A stretch of 64,000 nt of DNA from Pseudomonas multiresinivorans (GCF_012971725.1 NZ_CP048833.1:3224001-3288000); one strand, 5' to 3'. Positions 14,966 through 23,795 are shown, numbered from the stretch's first letter. Made by a program: numbers and translations. The notes: generated by a model from the sequence alone, not told the origin.

Positions 14966-15518
14966 CCTGGAACGCCTCGCCGGTGGCGAAGAAGGCGCCG
15001 CCAGCCTGGTAATGGATGGTGCGCAACTCGTCGCTGGGGAAATGCCAGCGACCGTTGGAGAAGGCGCGCTCATCGGCGTAGGCGGCGACCACCTCGGCGA
15101 TGAACAGGTCGTATTTCTCCTGGTTGTGCGGCTCGCTGATCACCTTGCATTCCAGATAGGCGACGCAGCCGTCGACCACCGGTGCGTCGACCTGCTTCGC
15201 ACGCGAAACACCAATGTCCAGTTGCTCGAACTTGTTGCCCTCGCCGCCGTTGCTCGACCCTACCGCCAGGGTCAGCTCGGCCTGCTGGCGCGTCGGCAGC
15301 TGGATGACGAAAGCGCCGGAGCCTTCCACCAGATGACGTGACCAGGTGTTGCGGTCGAGCACCAGCATCAGCTTGGGCGGGTCGAAGTCCAGCGGCATGA
15401 CCCAGGCGGCGGCCATGACGTTGGCCGTGCCCTGGTGCTCGCAGGTGACGATGGTGCTCGGGCCGTGGTTGAGCAGCAGGTAGGCCTTGTTCAGCGGTAC
15501 GTCTTTCAGGTGACTCAT
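14952..15518 (-). CDS. Flavin reductase family (FMN-binding split barrel) protein
   Basis: A 188-residue protein of the flavin reductase-like domain family: PSTIVTCEHQGTANVMAAAW (FMN-binding start), MLVLDRNTWSRHLVEGSGAF and CVAYLECKVISEP. Such proteins reduce flavin for partner mono-oxygenases or act as FMN-binding reductases. There is no adjacent oxygenase, so the partner is unknown. The end overlaps the convergent CoA-transferase gene by 14 bases; the bestrophin gene lies on the same strand downstream (21-base gap). Confidence 0.85.
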   Translation of the reverse strand: MSHLKDVPLNKAYLLLNHGPSTIVTCEHQGTANVMAAAWVMPLDFDPPKLMLVLDRNTWSRHLVEGSGAFVIQLPTRQQAELTLAVGSSNGGEGNKFEQLDIGVSRAKQVDAPVVDGCVAYLECKVISEPHNQEKYDLFIAEVVAAYADERAFSNGRWHFPSDELRTIHYQAGGAFFATGEAFQVSRG

Positions 15519-15539
15519 TCTCGGGTCCTCAGGGCTGGC

Positions 15540-16457
15540 TCAGAGCAGCAGGCCATCCACCGGTTTCAGCGGTTCCGGCAGGTCGTTTTCACCGAGGATT
15601 TCCAGCACGGTGATTTCCAGGTTGCGGCTCATGGCGTCCAGCGGCAGGTCGTTGGGTTGGGTATCGAACGGGTCGGCGATCTGGTCGCCCAGGGCATCCA
15701 GACCGAAGAAGGTGTAGGCCAGCACGCAGACGGCCAGCGGGGTGAACCAGCCGATGCTGTCCACCAGGCAGAAGGGCAGCAGGAAGCAGTAGACGTGCAC
15801 GATGCGGTGCAGCATCAGGATGTAGGGGTAGGGAATCGGCGTGTTGCTGATCCGCTCGCAGCCGCCCAGCACGTACGACAGGCGGGTCATCTGCTGGTCG
15901 ATGGCTGCCAGGGTGATGTCGCTTGCGCCCGCCGCGCGGCCCTGGTCGGCGAAGCGCTGGCCAAGGTCTGCCAGCAGCGCGTTTGCCGGATTGCGGCGAT
16001 GAGCGAATGCCGCGGCGTCGTCACCCAGCACACGTTTCACGTCGTCGCCTTGCTCGGTGCCGCGCAACTGGTCGCGCAGGGTGTAGCCGAAGGCGATCAG
16101 CGGCTTGCACAGCTGGCGGCGGCTATCGGCATCGAGGTCGGGCAGCAGCGAACGGGTCTGCCGCGCCAGGTTGCGCGTCACGATCAGCAGCTCGCCCCAG
16201 AGCGTGCGCGCCTCCCAGAAGCGCTGGTAGGCGACGTTGTTGCGAAAGCCGAGGAAGATCGCCAGCGTCAGCCCCCAGAGGGTGAATGGCGTAGAGGTGA
16301 TGATCACCTTGTAGTGGTAGAGCGTGCCGTGGGTGGCCACCACCAGGGAGCTCAGCAGCACCGTGTAGAGCACCTTGCGCCAGATGGCCGGGATGATCGA
16401 ACCCTTGAGCGAGAACAGCAGGACCCAGAGAGTCGGGGTTTGCGGGCGGAGGATCAT
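15540..16457 (-). CDS. Bestrophin family chloride-channel-like protein
   Basis: A 305-residue membrane protein of the bestrophin/UPF0187 (YneE) family, which forms pentameric anion (or in some bacteria cation) channels in the inner membrane. Diagnostic segments are TPFTLWGLTLAIFLGFRNN and AYQRFWEARTLWGELLIVTR near residues 55-95, the paired helices FCLVDSIGWFTPLAVCVLAY in the second half and GDQIADPFDTQPNDLPLDA, the conserved acidic belt near the C-terminus. It follows the flavin reductase gene's upstream side on the same strand. Confidence 0.93.
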   Translation of the reverse strand: MILRPQTPTLWVLLFSLKGSIIPAIWRKVLYTVLLSSLVVATHGTLYHYKVIITSTPFTLWGLTLAIFLGFRNNVAYQRFWEARTLWGELLIVTRNLARQTRSLLPDLDADSRRQLCKPLIAFGYTLRDQLRGTEQGDDVKRVLGDDAAAFAHRRNPANALLADLGQRFADQGRAAGASDITLAAIDQQMTRLSYVLGGCERISNTPIPYPYILMLHRIVHVYCFLLPFCLVDSIGWFTPLAVCVLAYTFFGLDALGDQIADPFDTQPNDLPLDAMSRNLEITVLEILGENDLPEPLKPVDGLLL

Positions 16458-16535
16458 GCGGCGGCATCCGGTGGGGCGGAGCGCGCATGATAGCCGAGAT
16501 GAAGGCTCGGGCGACGTGTCGCGGAGTGGGACCTT

Positions 16536-16604
16536 TGTAGGAGCGAGCTTGCTCGCGAACCGGCCATGTACCGAAGAGATTCGCGAGCAAGCTCGCTCCT
16601 ACAG
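16536..16604. repeat. REP pair, family A (GTAGGAGCGAGCTTGCTCGCGAA)
   Basis: Two oppositely oriented copies of the 23-base unit separated by about 22 bases, forming a large cruciform between bestrophin and mmsB. It is the common Pseudomonas REP type, found again at 20179, 25925, 34620, 41850, 45911, 56748 and 58983. Confidence 0.9.
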
Positions 16605-16627
16605 AAAAGCGGAACGTCCTGGCGTAC

Positions 16628-17503
16628 CTAGCCCTGTTCGTACAGCTTCACGATCGCCGAGAAGTCCAGCTGGCCGTTGCCCTGGTTGCTGAAGGTCTGG
16701 AACAGCTGCTGGGCTAACGCGCCAAGCAGCACCGGCTGGCGAATCTGTCGCGCGGCCTCGCTGGCCAGGCCCAGGTCCTTGAGCATCAGGTCGGTGCCGA
16801 AGCCGCCGCTGTAGCCGCGTGCGGCTGGAGCGCCGGTGAGCGGGTTGTTGATCTCCGAGGCCCAGCAGCGGCCGCTGGAGGTGTTGATGATGCCGGCCAG
16901 CACTTCGGCGTCCATGCCCAGCTTCACGCCCAGGGACATGGCTTCCGCCACGCCGATCATGGAGATACCCAGCAGCAGGTTGTTCGCCACCTTGGCCACC
17001 TGGCCGTTGCCGGCGCCACCGCAGTGCACGATGTTCTTGCCCATGGCGGCCAGCACCGGGCGGGCGCGCTCGAAGTCGGCCTGGTCGCCGCCGACCATGA
17101 AGGTCAGGGTGCCGGCCGCGGCGCCAGCCGTACCGCCGGAAACCGGTGCATCGAGCATGGGGTTGCCGTGGGCGAGGGCGGCGGCGGAGACCTCGCGGGC
17201 GTTCAGCGGGTCGATGGTGGACGAATCGATGAGCAACACGCCGGATTGCACGTTGGCCAGCAGGCCATCGTCGCCGAGGAACACCTGCTTCACATGGGCG
17301 GCGGCGGGCAGCATGGTGATGATCACCTCGACGTCGTCGCGCGCCACTTCGGCCGGCGAGCTGTGTGCGCGTGCGCCCGAAGCTACGGCGGCCTCCACGG
17401 CCTTGGCGGAAAGATCGAAGACGCTCAGGTCGAAACCGGCCTTGAGCAGGTTGGCAGCCATGGGGCCGCCCATGTTGCCGAGTCCGATGAAACCGATGCG
17501 CAT
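16628..17503 (-). CDS. mmsB: 3-hydroxyisobutyrate dehydrogenase
   Basis: Oxidises 3-hydroxyisobutyrate to methylmalonate semialdehyde with NAD in valine breakdown. The 291-residue protein has the NAD motif GFIGLGNMGGPMAANLLKAG at the N-terminus (residues 4-23), the substrate-binding DAPVSGGTAGAAAGTL near 120 and the catalytic-Lys helix GNGQVAKVANNLLLG. Length fits the family. The start at 17503 is used because the glycine motif lies right after it. It is 151 bases downstream of mmsA, the next enzyme, in the known mmsAB arrangement. Confidence 0.95.
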   Translation of the reverse strand: MRIGFIGLGNMGGPMAANLLKAGFDLSVFDLSAKAVEAAVASGARAHSSPAEVARDDVEVIITMLPAAAHVKQVFLGDDGLLANVQSGVLLIDSSTIDPLNAREVSAAALAHGNPMLDAPVSGGTAGAAAGTLTFMVGGDQADFERARPVLAAMGKNIVHCGGAGNGQVAKVANNLLLGISMIGVAEAMSLGVKLGMDAEVLAGIINTSSGRCWASEINNPLTGAPAARGYSGGFGTDLMLKDLGLASEAARQIRQPVLLGALAQQLFQTFSNQGNGQLDFSAIVKLYEQG

Positions 17504-17653
17504 GGGGATTTCCTCTTCTTCTTGTACTGGAAGCGCTCCGTGGTCGGAGCGCCGGAAAGGGTGCCCGCCCGCGTGGTGCCGAATCCGGACCAGCATCCAT
17601 GCTGAAGTCCGGGTCGGCTCGGGGCAGGCGGGCGGGCAGGCTTTTCTAAGTGA

Positions 17654-19162
17654 TCACTTGAGGTTGATGGTGGTGTTCACCGCACCGCCGACCTCGTTTT
17701 CATCGAACCAGCGCTCGGTGACGGTCTTGGTCTGGGTGTAGAACTGCACCACCTGCTTGCCGTACGGGCCGAGGTCGCCGAGCTTGGAGCCGCGCGAGCC
17801 GGTGAAGGAGAACAGCGGTACCGGCACCGGGATCGGCACGTTGATGCCCACCTGGCCGACGTCGATTTCCTCCTTGAAGTGCCGTGCGGCAGCGCCGGAG
17901 CGGGTGAACAGAGCGGTGCCGTTGCCGTTGGGGTTGGCGTTGATCAGCTCGATGGCCTCGTCGAAGGTCTTGACCGAGACTACGCAAAGCACCGGGCCGA
18001 AGATTTCCTCGCGGTAGATGGTCATCTGCGGGGTAACGCCGGAAAACACGGTCGGGCCGACGAAGTTGCCCTTGCCGTAGCCGGCTACTTGCGGATTGCG
18101 GCCGTCCAGTTCCAGCGTGGCGCCTTCCTGGGTGCCGCGCTCGATCAGGCCGCTGACGCGGTCCAGCGCCGCGCAGGAAACCAGCGGGCCGACGTCGGTG
18201 TTGGCCTCGGTGCCGCCACTCACTTTCAGGGTCCTGGCCTTGGCCACCAGGTCGGGAATCCACTCGTTGGCTTCGCCCACCAGGATTGCCACCGAGACTG
18301 CCATGCAGCGTTGCCCGGCGGCGCCGAAGGCTGCGCCGGCAATGGCGTTCAGCGTTTGTTCCTTATTGGCGTCGGGCAGCACCACGGCGTGGTTCTTCGC
18401 GCCCATCATGCACTGCACGCGCTTGCCGGCCAGCGAGGCGCGGTTGTAGACGTGGGTGCCGACACGGGTCGAACCGACGAAGGAAACGGCCTTGATGTCC
18501 GGGTGATCGCAGATGGCGTTCACCACGTCCGGGCCGCCATGGATGACATTGAGCACGCCCGGCGGCACGCCGGCCTCATGGGCCAATTCGACCAGGCGCA
18601 TGGTCACCATCGGGTCCTGTTCGGAGGGCTTGAGGACGAAGGTGTTGCCGGTGGCAATGGCCATCGGGAACATCCACAGCGGGATCATCGCCGGGAAGTT
18701 GAAGGGGGTGATGCCGGCGCACACGCCGATGGGCTGCAGGATCGTGAAGGTGTCTACGCCACCGGCCACGTTATTGGCCAGTTCGCCCAGTTGCAGGTTG
18801 CCGATGGCCGAGGCGTGCTCGACCACCTCCAGACCGCGGAACACGTCGCCTTCGGCGTCGGGCAGGGTCTTGCCCTGTTCGGCGGTGAGGATGGCCGCCA
18901 GCTCCTTCATGTTCTCGCGGATCAGTTGCTGGTACTTGAGGAAGATGCGCGCGCGGGCGCCGATGGGGGTCTTCTTCCAGGTCTTGAACGCAGCCTTGGC
19001 GCTGGCCACCGCGCGCTCGACTTCCTCGGGCGTGGCGAAGGGCACACGGGCGAGGACTTCCTGGGTGGCGGGGTTGATCACGTCGCGCCATTCGGAGGTG
19101 GTGGACTCGACGGGCTTGCCATCGAGGAAGAGTTTGACGGTCGGGACGGCAGGTGCAGTCAT
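17654..19162 (-). CDS. mmsA: Methylmalonate-semialdehyde dehydrogenase (CoA-acylating)
   Basis: Converts methylmalonate semialdehyde to propionyl-CoA in valine catabolism. The 502-residue ALDH-fold protein has ITPFNFPAMIPLWMFPMAIA, the NAD-site FVGSTRVGTHVY, the MMSDH-specific MMGAKNHAVVLPDA and the catalytic Cys in AAGQRCMAVSVAI. CoA-acylating MMSDHs have this Cys without the usual general-base Glu, consistent with the sequence here. A LysR gene is divergent, with palindromic operator-like sequence between. Confidence 0.96.
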   Translation of the reverse strand: MTAPAVPTVKLFLDGKPVESTTSEWRDVINPATQEVLARVPFATPEEVERAVASAKAAFKTWKKTPIGARARIFLKYQQLIRENMKELAAILTAEQGKTLPDAEGDVFRGLEVVEHASAIGNLQLGELANNVAGGVDTFTILQPIGVCAGITPFNFPAMIPLWMFPMAIATGNTFVLKPSEQDPMVTMRLVELAHEAGVPPGVLNVIHGGPDVVNAICDHPDIKAVSFVGSTRVGTHVYNRASLAGKRVQCMMGAKNHAVVLPDANKEQTLNAIAGAAFGAAGQRCMAVSVAILVGEANEWIPDLVAKARTLKVSGGTEANTDVGPLVSCAALDRVSGLIERGTQEGATLELDGRNPQVAGYGKGNFVGPTVFSGVTPQMTIYREEIFGPVLCVVSVKTFDEAIELINANPNGNGTALFTRSGAAARHFKEEIDVGQVGINVPIPVPVPLFSFTGSRGSKLGDLGPYGKQVVQFYTQTKTVTERWFDENEVGGAVNTTINLK

Positions 19163-19245
19163 CGTGGTTCTCCCAGCCTGAAGGCTTTGTTCTTGTGTGG
19201 TCCGATCCTAACAGTGCATTTTTGATGTGCTCAATGAGGTGATGT

Positions 19246-19269
19246 GCAAGTATGGTCTGCAAATTTGCA
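19246..19269. promoter_or_regulatory. Palindromic operator candidate between mmsA and the LysR gene
   Basis: TGCAAATTTGCA at 19258-19269 is a perfect 12-bp palindrome, and TGTGCAA just upstream pairs with TTGCACA across it. Nested dyads of this sort with T-N11-A spacing are typical LysR-regulator targets. It lies 13 bases before the LysR ATG, so autoregulation and control of mmsA are likely. Confidence 0.55.
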
Positions 19270-19282
19270 CAATTGGCGGCAC

Positions 19283-20182
19283 ATGGACTGGGACAATCTG
19301 CGGTTTTTCCTCGAACTCTCTCGTGCCGGCAAACTCACCGTCGCCGCGCGGCGCCTGGGCGTGGACCACACCACCGTTGCCCGCCGCCTGCAGGCGCTGG
19401 AAAAAAGCATCGGCGCGCAATTGCTGGTGCGCGAGCCCGCCGGCTATCGGCTGACCGAAGCCGGGCATGGTCTGTTGCCCCAGGCCGAGGCAATGGAAAG
19501 CGCCTGCAAGGTGATCGAGAAACGCCTGGCCGGCACCGAGGACAATCTCTCCGGCAAGGTGCGTATCGGCGCTACCGAGGGCTACGGCTCGACGTTGCTG
19601 ACCTCGCAGCTGGTAGAGCTGAACCAGCGCCACCCGCATCTGGGTGTCGACTTGCTGGCCGTGCCGCGCGCGCTGCAGCTGTCGCGCCACGAGGCGGATA
19701 TCGTCATCACCCTGGAGCGGCCCGGGCGCGGCCCTTACCTGATCACCCGGTTGACCGACTACGTATTGCGGCTCTATGCCTCGAAGGCCTACCTCGCCGA
19801 ACGCGGACCGATCCGCACGCGCGACGACCTGCGCGAGCACGCGCTGGTGGGCTATGTTGACGACCTGCTGTACAGCAAGGAGCTGCAATACCTCGACGAG
19901 ATCGGCCGGCCGCTGCACATGGCGCTGCGCTGCACCAGCATCCTCGCCCAGCAGCGGGCGGTGGCGGAGGGCGCGGGTTTGGCGATCCTGCCGGCATTTG
20001 CAGCGAGCGAAGACCCGTCGCTGCAGCCAGTGCTGGCTGGCGAGATCGAGTTCGTGCGGACGTTCTGGATGCTGATGCCCACGGAGCTCAAGGACATCGC
20101 GCGGATGCGCACGACCTGGGATTTCCTGCGGGAGAAGGCCGAGAGCAGCCAGGAAGTGTTGATGGGGCGAGGACACAGGTAG
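19283..20182 (+). CDS. LysR family regulator divergent from mmsAB
   Basis: A 299-residue LysR-type protein. The N-terminal winged HTH (DWDNLRFFLELSRAGKLTVA, then LGVDHTTVARRLQALEKSIG) is followed by the ligand-binding domain from about residue 90 (KVRIGATEGYGSTLLTSQLV). In P. aeruginosa mmsAB is controlled by an AraC-type protein (MmsR); here the neighbouring regulator is LysR-type, so the control may differ. The start at 19283 (MDWDN) matches the family N-terminus. Its stop codon lies inside a REP element. Confidence 0.9.
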   Translation: MDWDNLRFFLELSRAGKLTVAARRLGVDHTTVARRLQALEKSIGAQLLVREPAGYRLTEAGHGLLPQAEAMESACKVIEKRLAGTEDNLSGKVRIGATEGYGSTLLTSQLVELNQRHPHLGVDLLAVPRALQLSRHEADIVITLERPGRGPYLITRLTDYVLRLYASKAYLAERGPIRTRDDLREHALVGYVDDLLYSKELQYLDEIGRPLHMALRCTSILAQQRAVAEGAGLAILPAFAASEDPSLQPVLAGEIEFVRTFWMLMPTELKDIARMRTTWDFLREKAESSQEVLMGRGHR

Positions 20183-20265
20183 AAGCGAGCTGCTCGCGAA
20201 CCCGAACACATTTCACCTGCACATACAGGTATGAGGCGGATTCGCGAGCAAGCTCGCTCCTACAG
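20179..20265. repeat. REP pair, family A
   Basis: A slightly diverged unit (GAAGCGAGCTGCTCGCGAA) and a perfect inverse unit lie between two convergent genes. The LysR stop codon TAG (20180-20182) is within the first unit. Confidence 0.85.
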
Positions 20266-20285
20266 TTCGTGTGCCCCTCAAAGAA

Positions 20286-20312
20286 AACGGGCGGCCAATG
20301 GGCCGCCCGTTC
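20286..20312. terminator. Intrinsic terminator for the YebC gene
   Basis: AACGGGCGGCC-AAT-GGGCCGCCCGTT: GC stem of about 10 bp just past the YebC stop on the minus strand, with the T-run formed by AAAGAAAA read on the complement. Confidence 0.8.
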
Positions 20313-20316
20313 TGCG

Positions 20317-21018
20317 TTACGCCAGGCCGACGTAAAGGTTCTGCACGTCGTCGTTGCCGTCCAGGGCGTCGAGGAAGGCTTCGACTTCCTCCAGTTCCGC
20401 GCCGGACAGGCTGACCGGGTTTTTCGCCTTGTAGCCGAGTTTGGCCGAGGCGACGGTGAAGCCATGCTCGGGCAGGGCGCGGCAGACGGCGTCCAGATCG
20501 GTGGAGTCGGTGAGGAACAGGGTGTCGCCGTCTTCCTCGCCCGGCTCGAAGTCCTGGGCACCGGCTTCGATGGCGGCCAGTTCCGGGTCGGCGTCAGTGC
20601 TGGCCGGGGTGGCCTCGACCAGGCCCAGGTAATCGAAGTCCCAGGATACCGAGCCGGAAGCGCCCAACTGGCCCTTGCGGAACAGCACGCGGATTTCGGC
20701 GATGGTGCGGTTCACGTTGTCGGTCAGGCACTCGACGATCACCGGCACGCGGTGCGGCGCGAAGCCTTCGTAGACCACGCGCTCGAAGGTGGCGGCGCCG
20801 TCCAGCAGGCCGGCGCCCTTCTTGATCGCGCGCTCCAGGGTGTCGCGGGGCATCGAGGCCTTCTTCGCCTGTTCGACGACCAGGCGCAGTTTCGGGTTCA
20901 TGTCCGGGTCGGCGCCATTGCGCGCGGCGATCATGATTTCCTTCGACAGTTTGCCGAACACGCGGCCCTTGGCGTTGGCGGCGACTTCTTTATGTTTGGC
21001 TTTCCACTGGGCGCCCAT
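20317..21018 (-). CDS. YebC/PmpR family protein
   Basis: A 233-residue protein of the YebC family. These are cytosolic proteins annotated as DNA-binding regulators (PmpR controls quorum sensing in P. aeruginosa) and more recently linked to translation of proline-rich stretches. Typical blocks are GRVFGKLSKEIMIAARNGA, NPKLRLVVEQAKKASMPRDT, YEGFAPHRVPVIVECLTDN and FRKGQLGASGSVSWDFD. The start MGAQWKAKHKEV is the YeeN-like paralogue form rather than the MAGHSKW form of canonical YebC beside ruvC, and ruvC is not nearby. So this is probably the second family member. Confidence 0.93.
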   Translation of the reverse strand: MGAQWKAKHKEVAANAKGRVFGKLSKEIMIAARNGADPDMNPKLRLVVEQAKKASMPRDTLERAIKKGAGLLDGAATFERVVYEGFAPHRVPVIVECLTDNVNRTIAEIRVLFRKGQLGASGSVSWDFDYLGLVEATPASTDADPELAAIEAGAQDFEPGEEDGDTLFLTDSTDLDAVCRALPEHGFTVASAKLGYKAKNPVSLSGAELEEVEAFLDALDGNDDVQNLYVGLA

Positions 21019-21106
21019 AGTCGATCTCTTGCTGGCGGTTGCTGATGGGCGGCAAGTCTAAGGCCTCGCGCGGACTCTGGCGATATTTGCGGCGATATCC
21101 GGCAGC

Positions 21107-21532
21107 TCAGCGCGGCGCCGGCACCGCGAAGACCGCACTGGCCTGGGCCACCACCTTGTCTCCCACCGACAGCAGCGCGTTGGCAAAAGCCATCTGCCGG
21201 CCGCGCCGGCTGTGCAGCAGGCGGATGCTCAGCCAGTCGCCGACCTGGGCGCTGGAAACGTAATCCAGGGTCAGGCTGGCGGTGACCAGCGGTTGCGGCG
21301 GCTGGCTGGAGAAGGCCATGGCGTAGCCCATGCCGATGTCCGCCAGGGTAGCGAGAATGCCGCCATGCACGCCGCCGCGGCTGTTGGTGTGGCGCTCGTC
21401 CAGCAGCAGGCCCAGCTCCAGCGAATCGCCTTCGCCACGCACCAGGAAGGGACCGAGCAGGTCGAGCAGCGGGTTGCGTCGTTGCAGCGGCTGGAAACCC
21501 TCGGGATAGCCCAGATCGGCGAAAGCGTTCAT
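21107..21532 (-). CDS. PaaI-type hotdog thioesterase
   Basis: A 141-residue single hotdog domain: RRNPLLDLLGPFLVR, the signature SRGGVHGGILATLADIGMGY (His-Gly-Gly central helix) and TASLTLDYVSSAQVGDWL. Members hydrolyse aryl- or acyl-CoA thioesters in the cytosol. The ATG overlaps the sigma-factor stop (ATGA at 21529-21532), so translation is coupled to that gene. This thioesterase is distinct from paaI of the paa cluster at 49949. The substrate is unknown. Confidence 0.88.
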   Translation of the reverse strand: MNAFADLGYPEGFQPLQRRNPLLDLLGPFLVRGEGDSLELGLLLDERHTNSRGGVHGGILATLADIGMGYAMAFSSQPPQPLVTASLTLDYVSSAQVGDWLSIRLLHSRRGRQMAFANALLSVGDKVVAQASAVFAVPAPR

Positions 21533-22329
21533 TGCCAGCCTCCGGTGTGCTGTTGCAGCACGGCGCGCACGGTTTCGATCACCCGTTGCGGCACCTGGTA
21601 GTCGGGGTGCGCGCGGAACACCGCCGCGGCGTCGGCCAGGCGGGTGAGGGCAAGCAGTTCGCTTTCGGCCTTGCGGGTGTCGTTCACGCCGGCCGGCAGG
21701 GCCAGCGCCTGGCGCTCGCAGGAGCAGGGCGCCTGGGGATTCACCAGCCCGCAATGCTGCTGCATGAAGTCATCCAGCCGCTGGCGCGCCCGCGACAGGC
21801 GCTTGCGGTAGGTCGCCGGTTCGACCTCCAGCACGGCGGCGGCGGTTTCCGAATCCAGGCCGAAGGCGATATCCAGCACGTAGGCCAGGCGCTGTTCACG
21901 CTCCAGGCACATCAGCATGCCCTGGGTGCAGGCCAGCGCGATGCGTTCGGCGGCCAGCTTGTCCGCCGGTTCCAGCGGGCGCTCGTTGGCCTCGGCCAGA
22001 CGCAGGCCTAGGTCGAGCTTCTCCGCCAGGGCTTCCAGCGACACGGTGGGCGTCTCGCGGACCTTGGTGCGCGCGGTCAGCAGCGCATTGCTGGCGATGC
22101 GGAAGGCCCAGGTGGAGAACTGGCTGTCGCCACGAAAGCTGGCGAGGTGCGTGGTGATGCGCAGGAGGATTTCCTGGCTGGCGTCCTGGGCGTCTTCGCG
22201 GCGGCCGAGCATGCGCAGGGCGAGGTTGTAGACCGGCGCCTGCAAGGCCAGCAGCAGCGCGTCGAGGGCAGCGGGTTCGCCCCGCTGGGCACATTGCAGT
22301 TGCTCGGGTTCGATGGCTGGGAATTTCAC
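21529..22329 (-). CDS. ECF-type sigma factor with Cys-containing C-terminal extension
   Basis: A 266-residue sigma-70 family factor. Region 2 is in residues 20-85 (YNLALRMLGRREDAQDASQE, then FRGDSQFSTWAFRIASNALL) and region 4 in about 125-180 (REQRLAYVLDIAFGLDSETAA, YRKRLSRARQRLDDFM). Beyond it there is an 80-residue extension with the motif CGLVNPQAPCSCERQ (Cys-rich) and a helical tail. The start is GTG at 22329 with AGGAGG upstream; no ATG fits. No anti-sigma gene is adjacent; it overlaps a hotdog thioesterase instead. The Cys cluster may sense redox or metal; that is inference. Confidence 0.85.
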   Translation of the reverse strand: MKFPAIEPEQLQCAQRGEPAALDALLLALQAPVYNLALRMLGRREDAQDASQEILLRITTHLASFRGDSQFSTWAFRIASNALLTARTKVRETPTVSLEALAEKLDLGLRLAEANERPLEPADKLAAERIALACTQGMLMCLEREQRLAYVLDIAFGLDSETAAAVLEVEPATYRKRLSRARQRLDDFMQQHCGLVNPQAPCSCERQALALPAGVNDTRKAESELLALTRLADAAAVFRAHPDYQVPQRVIETVRAVLQQHTGGWQ

Positions 22330-22406
22330 GGTGTCCTCCTGACGTGGCCGGGGAAATTCCGGCTCTTCTTCCTTGGACTCGGCGTGCGCGAGTTTTGTGA
22401 CCGCCC

Positions 22407-23795
22407 TCAGCCCTGCTGGGAAAGAAAAGCGTACAGCCGCTCGTCCAGGGAATGCGCCACGTTGAAGCGCATCCACGGCACGCTGCGGCCATCGGGCATG
22501 AACAGCTGGCCGGGGAACAGCAGAATCTTCGCCTCCTTGGCGCGGCTGGCGAGCAGGGTGGCGTCGTCCACCGCGCGGTGCCGGGCCCAGAGGAACAACC
22601 CGGCGCGGGGCTCGTGGAAGATTTCCAGGCCGGCCGCTTCCAGACGCCGCGCCACGCTGTCGTGGGCTTCGCCAAGCTGGTCGCGCAACTGCCGTACGTG
22701 CTTGCGGTGGCGGCCTTGCAGGAGGATGTCCAGGGCCAGGGTCTCGGTGAGTTCCGAGCTGGTCAGGCCGCTGACCATCTTCAGCGGCACCAGCTCTTCG
22801 ATCAGCTCCGGGTGGGCGGCGATGAAACCGGTGCGCAGTGCGGGTGCAATGACTTTCGACAGGCTGCCGATGTAGATCACCCGCGCCAGCTGGTCGAGGT
22901 TGGCCAGCAGCATCTGGCCGGCCGGGTCGAGGTCGGCGTAGATATCGTTCTCGACGATGAGGAAATCGTACTTTTCCGCCAGTTGCAGCAGTCGGTGCGC
23001 GGCGGCCAGGGACAGGCTGCCGCCGGTGGGGCTCTGCAGGCGCGCCTGGGTGAAATAGACCTTGGGCCGGTGCTCGCGGGCCAGTTGCTCCAGGCGGTCG
23101 AGGTCCAGCCCGTCGGCGCTGCGCGGCACTCCGAGCAGTTGCGCACCTTGCAGGCGCAGGTTGAGGAACAGGTTGTGGTAGCCGGGTTCGTCCACCAGCA
23201 CCGGGTCGCCGCGCTGCACCAGGTAGCGCACGGTGAGGTCCAGCGCCTGGCTGGCGCCAGCGGTCAGCAGGATCTGTTCGGGGCTGGCGGCGACGCCGGC
23301 GTCGCCCATGCGGTCGGCGAGCTTGCCGCGCAGCTTCAGGTTTCCCTTGCTGTGACCATAGTTGCCGAACTGGGTCGGTTCTTCCCGCGCCAGGCTGCGC
23401 AGCCCGCGCTGCAGGCCTTCGCCATCCAGCCAGTGTTCCGGCAGCAGACCGACGCCGGGGCGAATCTCCATGCCCAGCGGCTGGAAGACCTTGTGCAGCA
23501 GCAAGTGCGCGTCGAAGTCGAATTCCGTCGGTGCCTCGGCGCTGGCGCTGTCCTCGACCGCCGGGCCGCGCACGTAGAAGCCGGCATTGGGCACCGCGTT
23601 CAGGCAGCCGCGCGCCACCAGCCGGTCGTAGGCCTCCACCACGGTGAAGTGGCTGACGCCATTGGCCTGGGCGAACTTGCGGATCGATGGCAGCTTGGCG
23701 CCTGCGCGCAGGCGCTGCTCGTCGATGGCCTGGGCGATGCCGTCGACGATCTGGGTGACCAGGGGAATGTCCGAGGTGGGGTCGAGCAACAGCAT
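22407..23795 (-). CDS. MocR/PdxR-type regulator (GntR HTH fused to aminotransferase domain)
   Basis: A 462-residue fusion. Residues 1-70 are a GntR winged HTH (DIPLVTQIVDGIAQAIDEQR... KLPSIRKFAQANGVSHFTVV). The rest is a class I/II aminotransferase fold (about residues 100-455) with QILLTAGASQALDL, VLVDEPGYHNLF, VENDIYADL and the PLP-lysine motif IGSLSKVIAPALRTGF. MocR proteins bind PLP and regulate nearby genes, often PLP, amino-acid or amine metabolism. It is divergent from a class II aldolase gene with 172 bases between, the likely target. The start at 23795 precedes the HTH directly. Confidence 0.92.
   Translation of the reverse strand: MLLLDPTSDIPLVTQIVDGIAQAIDEQRLRAGAKLPSIRKFAQANGVSHFTVVEAYDRLVARGCLNAVPNAGFYVRGPAVEDSASAEAPTEFDFDAHLLLHKVFQPLGMEIRPGVGLLPEHWLDGEGLQRGLRSLAREEPTQFGNYGHSKGNLKLRGKLADRMGDAGVAASPEQILLTAGASQALDLTVRYLVQRGDPVLVDEPGYHNLFLNLRLQGAQLLGVPRSADGLDLDRLEQLAREHRPKVYFTQARLQSPTGGSLSLAAAHRLLQLAEKYDFLIVENDIYADLDPAGQMLLANLDQLARVIYIGSLSKVIAPALRTGFIAAHPELIEELVPLKMVSGLTSSELTETLALDILLQGRHRKHVRQLRDQLGEAHDSVARRLEAAGLEIFHEPRAGLFLWARHRAVDDATLLASRAKEAKILLFPGQLFMPDGRSVPWMRFNVAHSLDERLYAFLSQQG

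Noticed and set aside
20214..20232. CCTGCACATACAGG as another LexA box
   Set aside because: The left half is CTGC, not CTGT, and it is inside the spacer of a REP pair between convergent genes.
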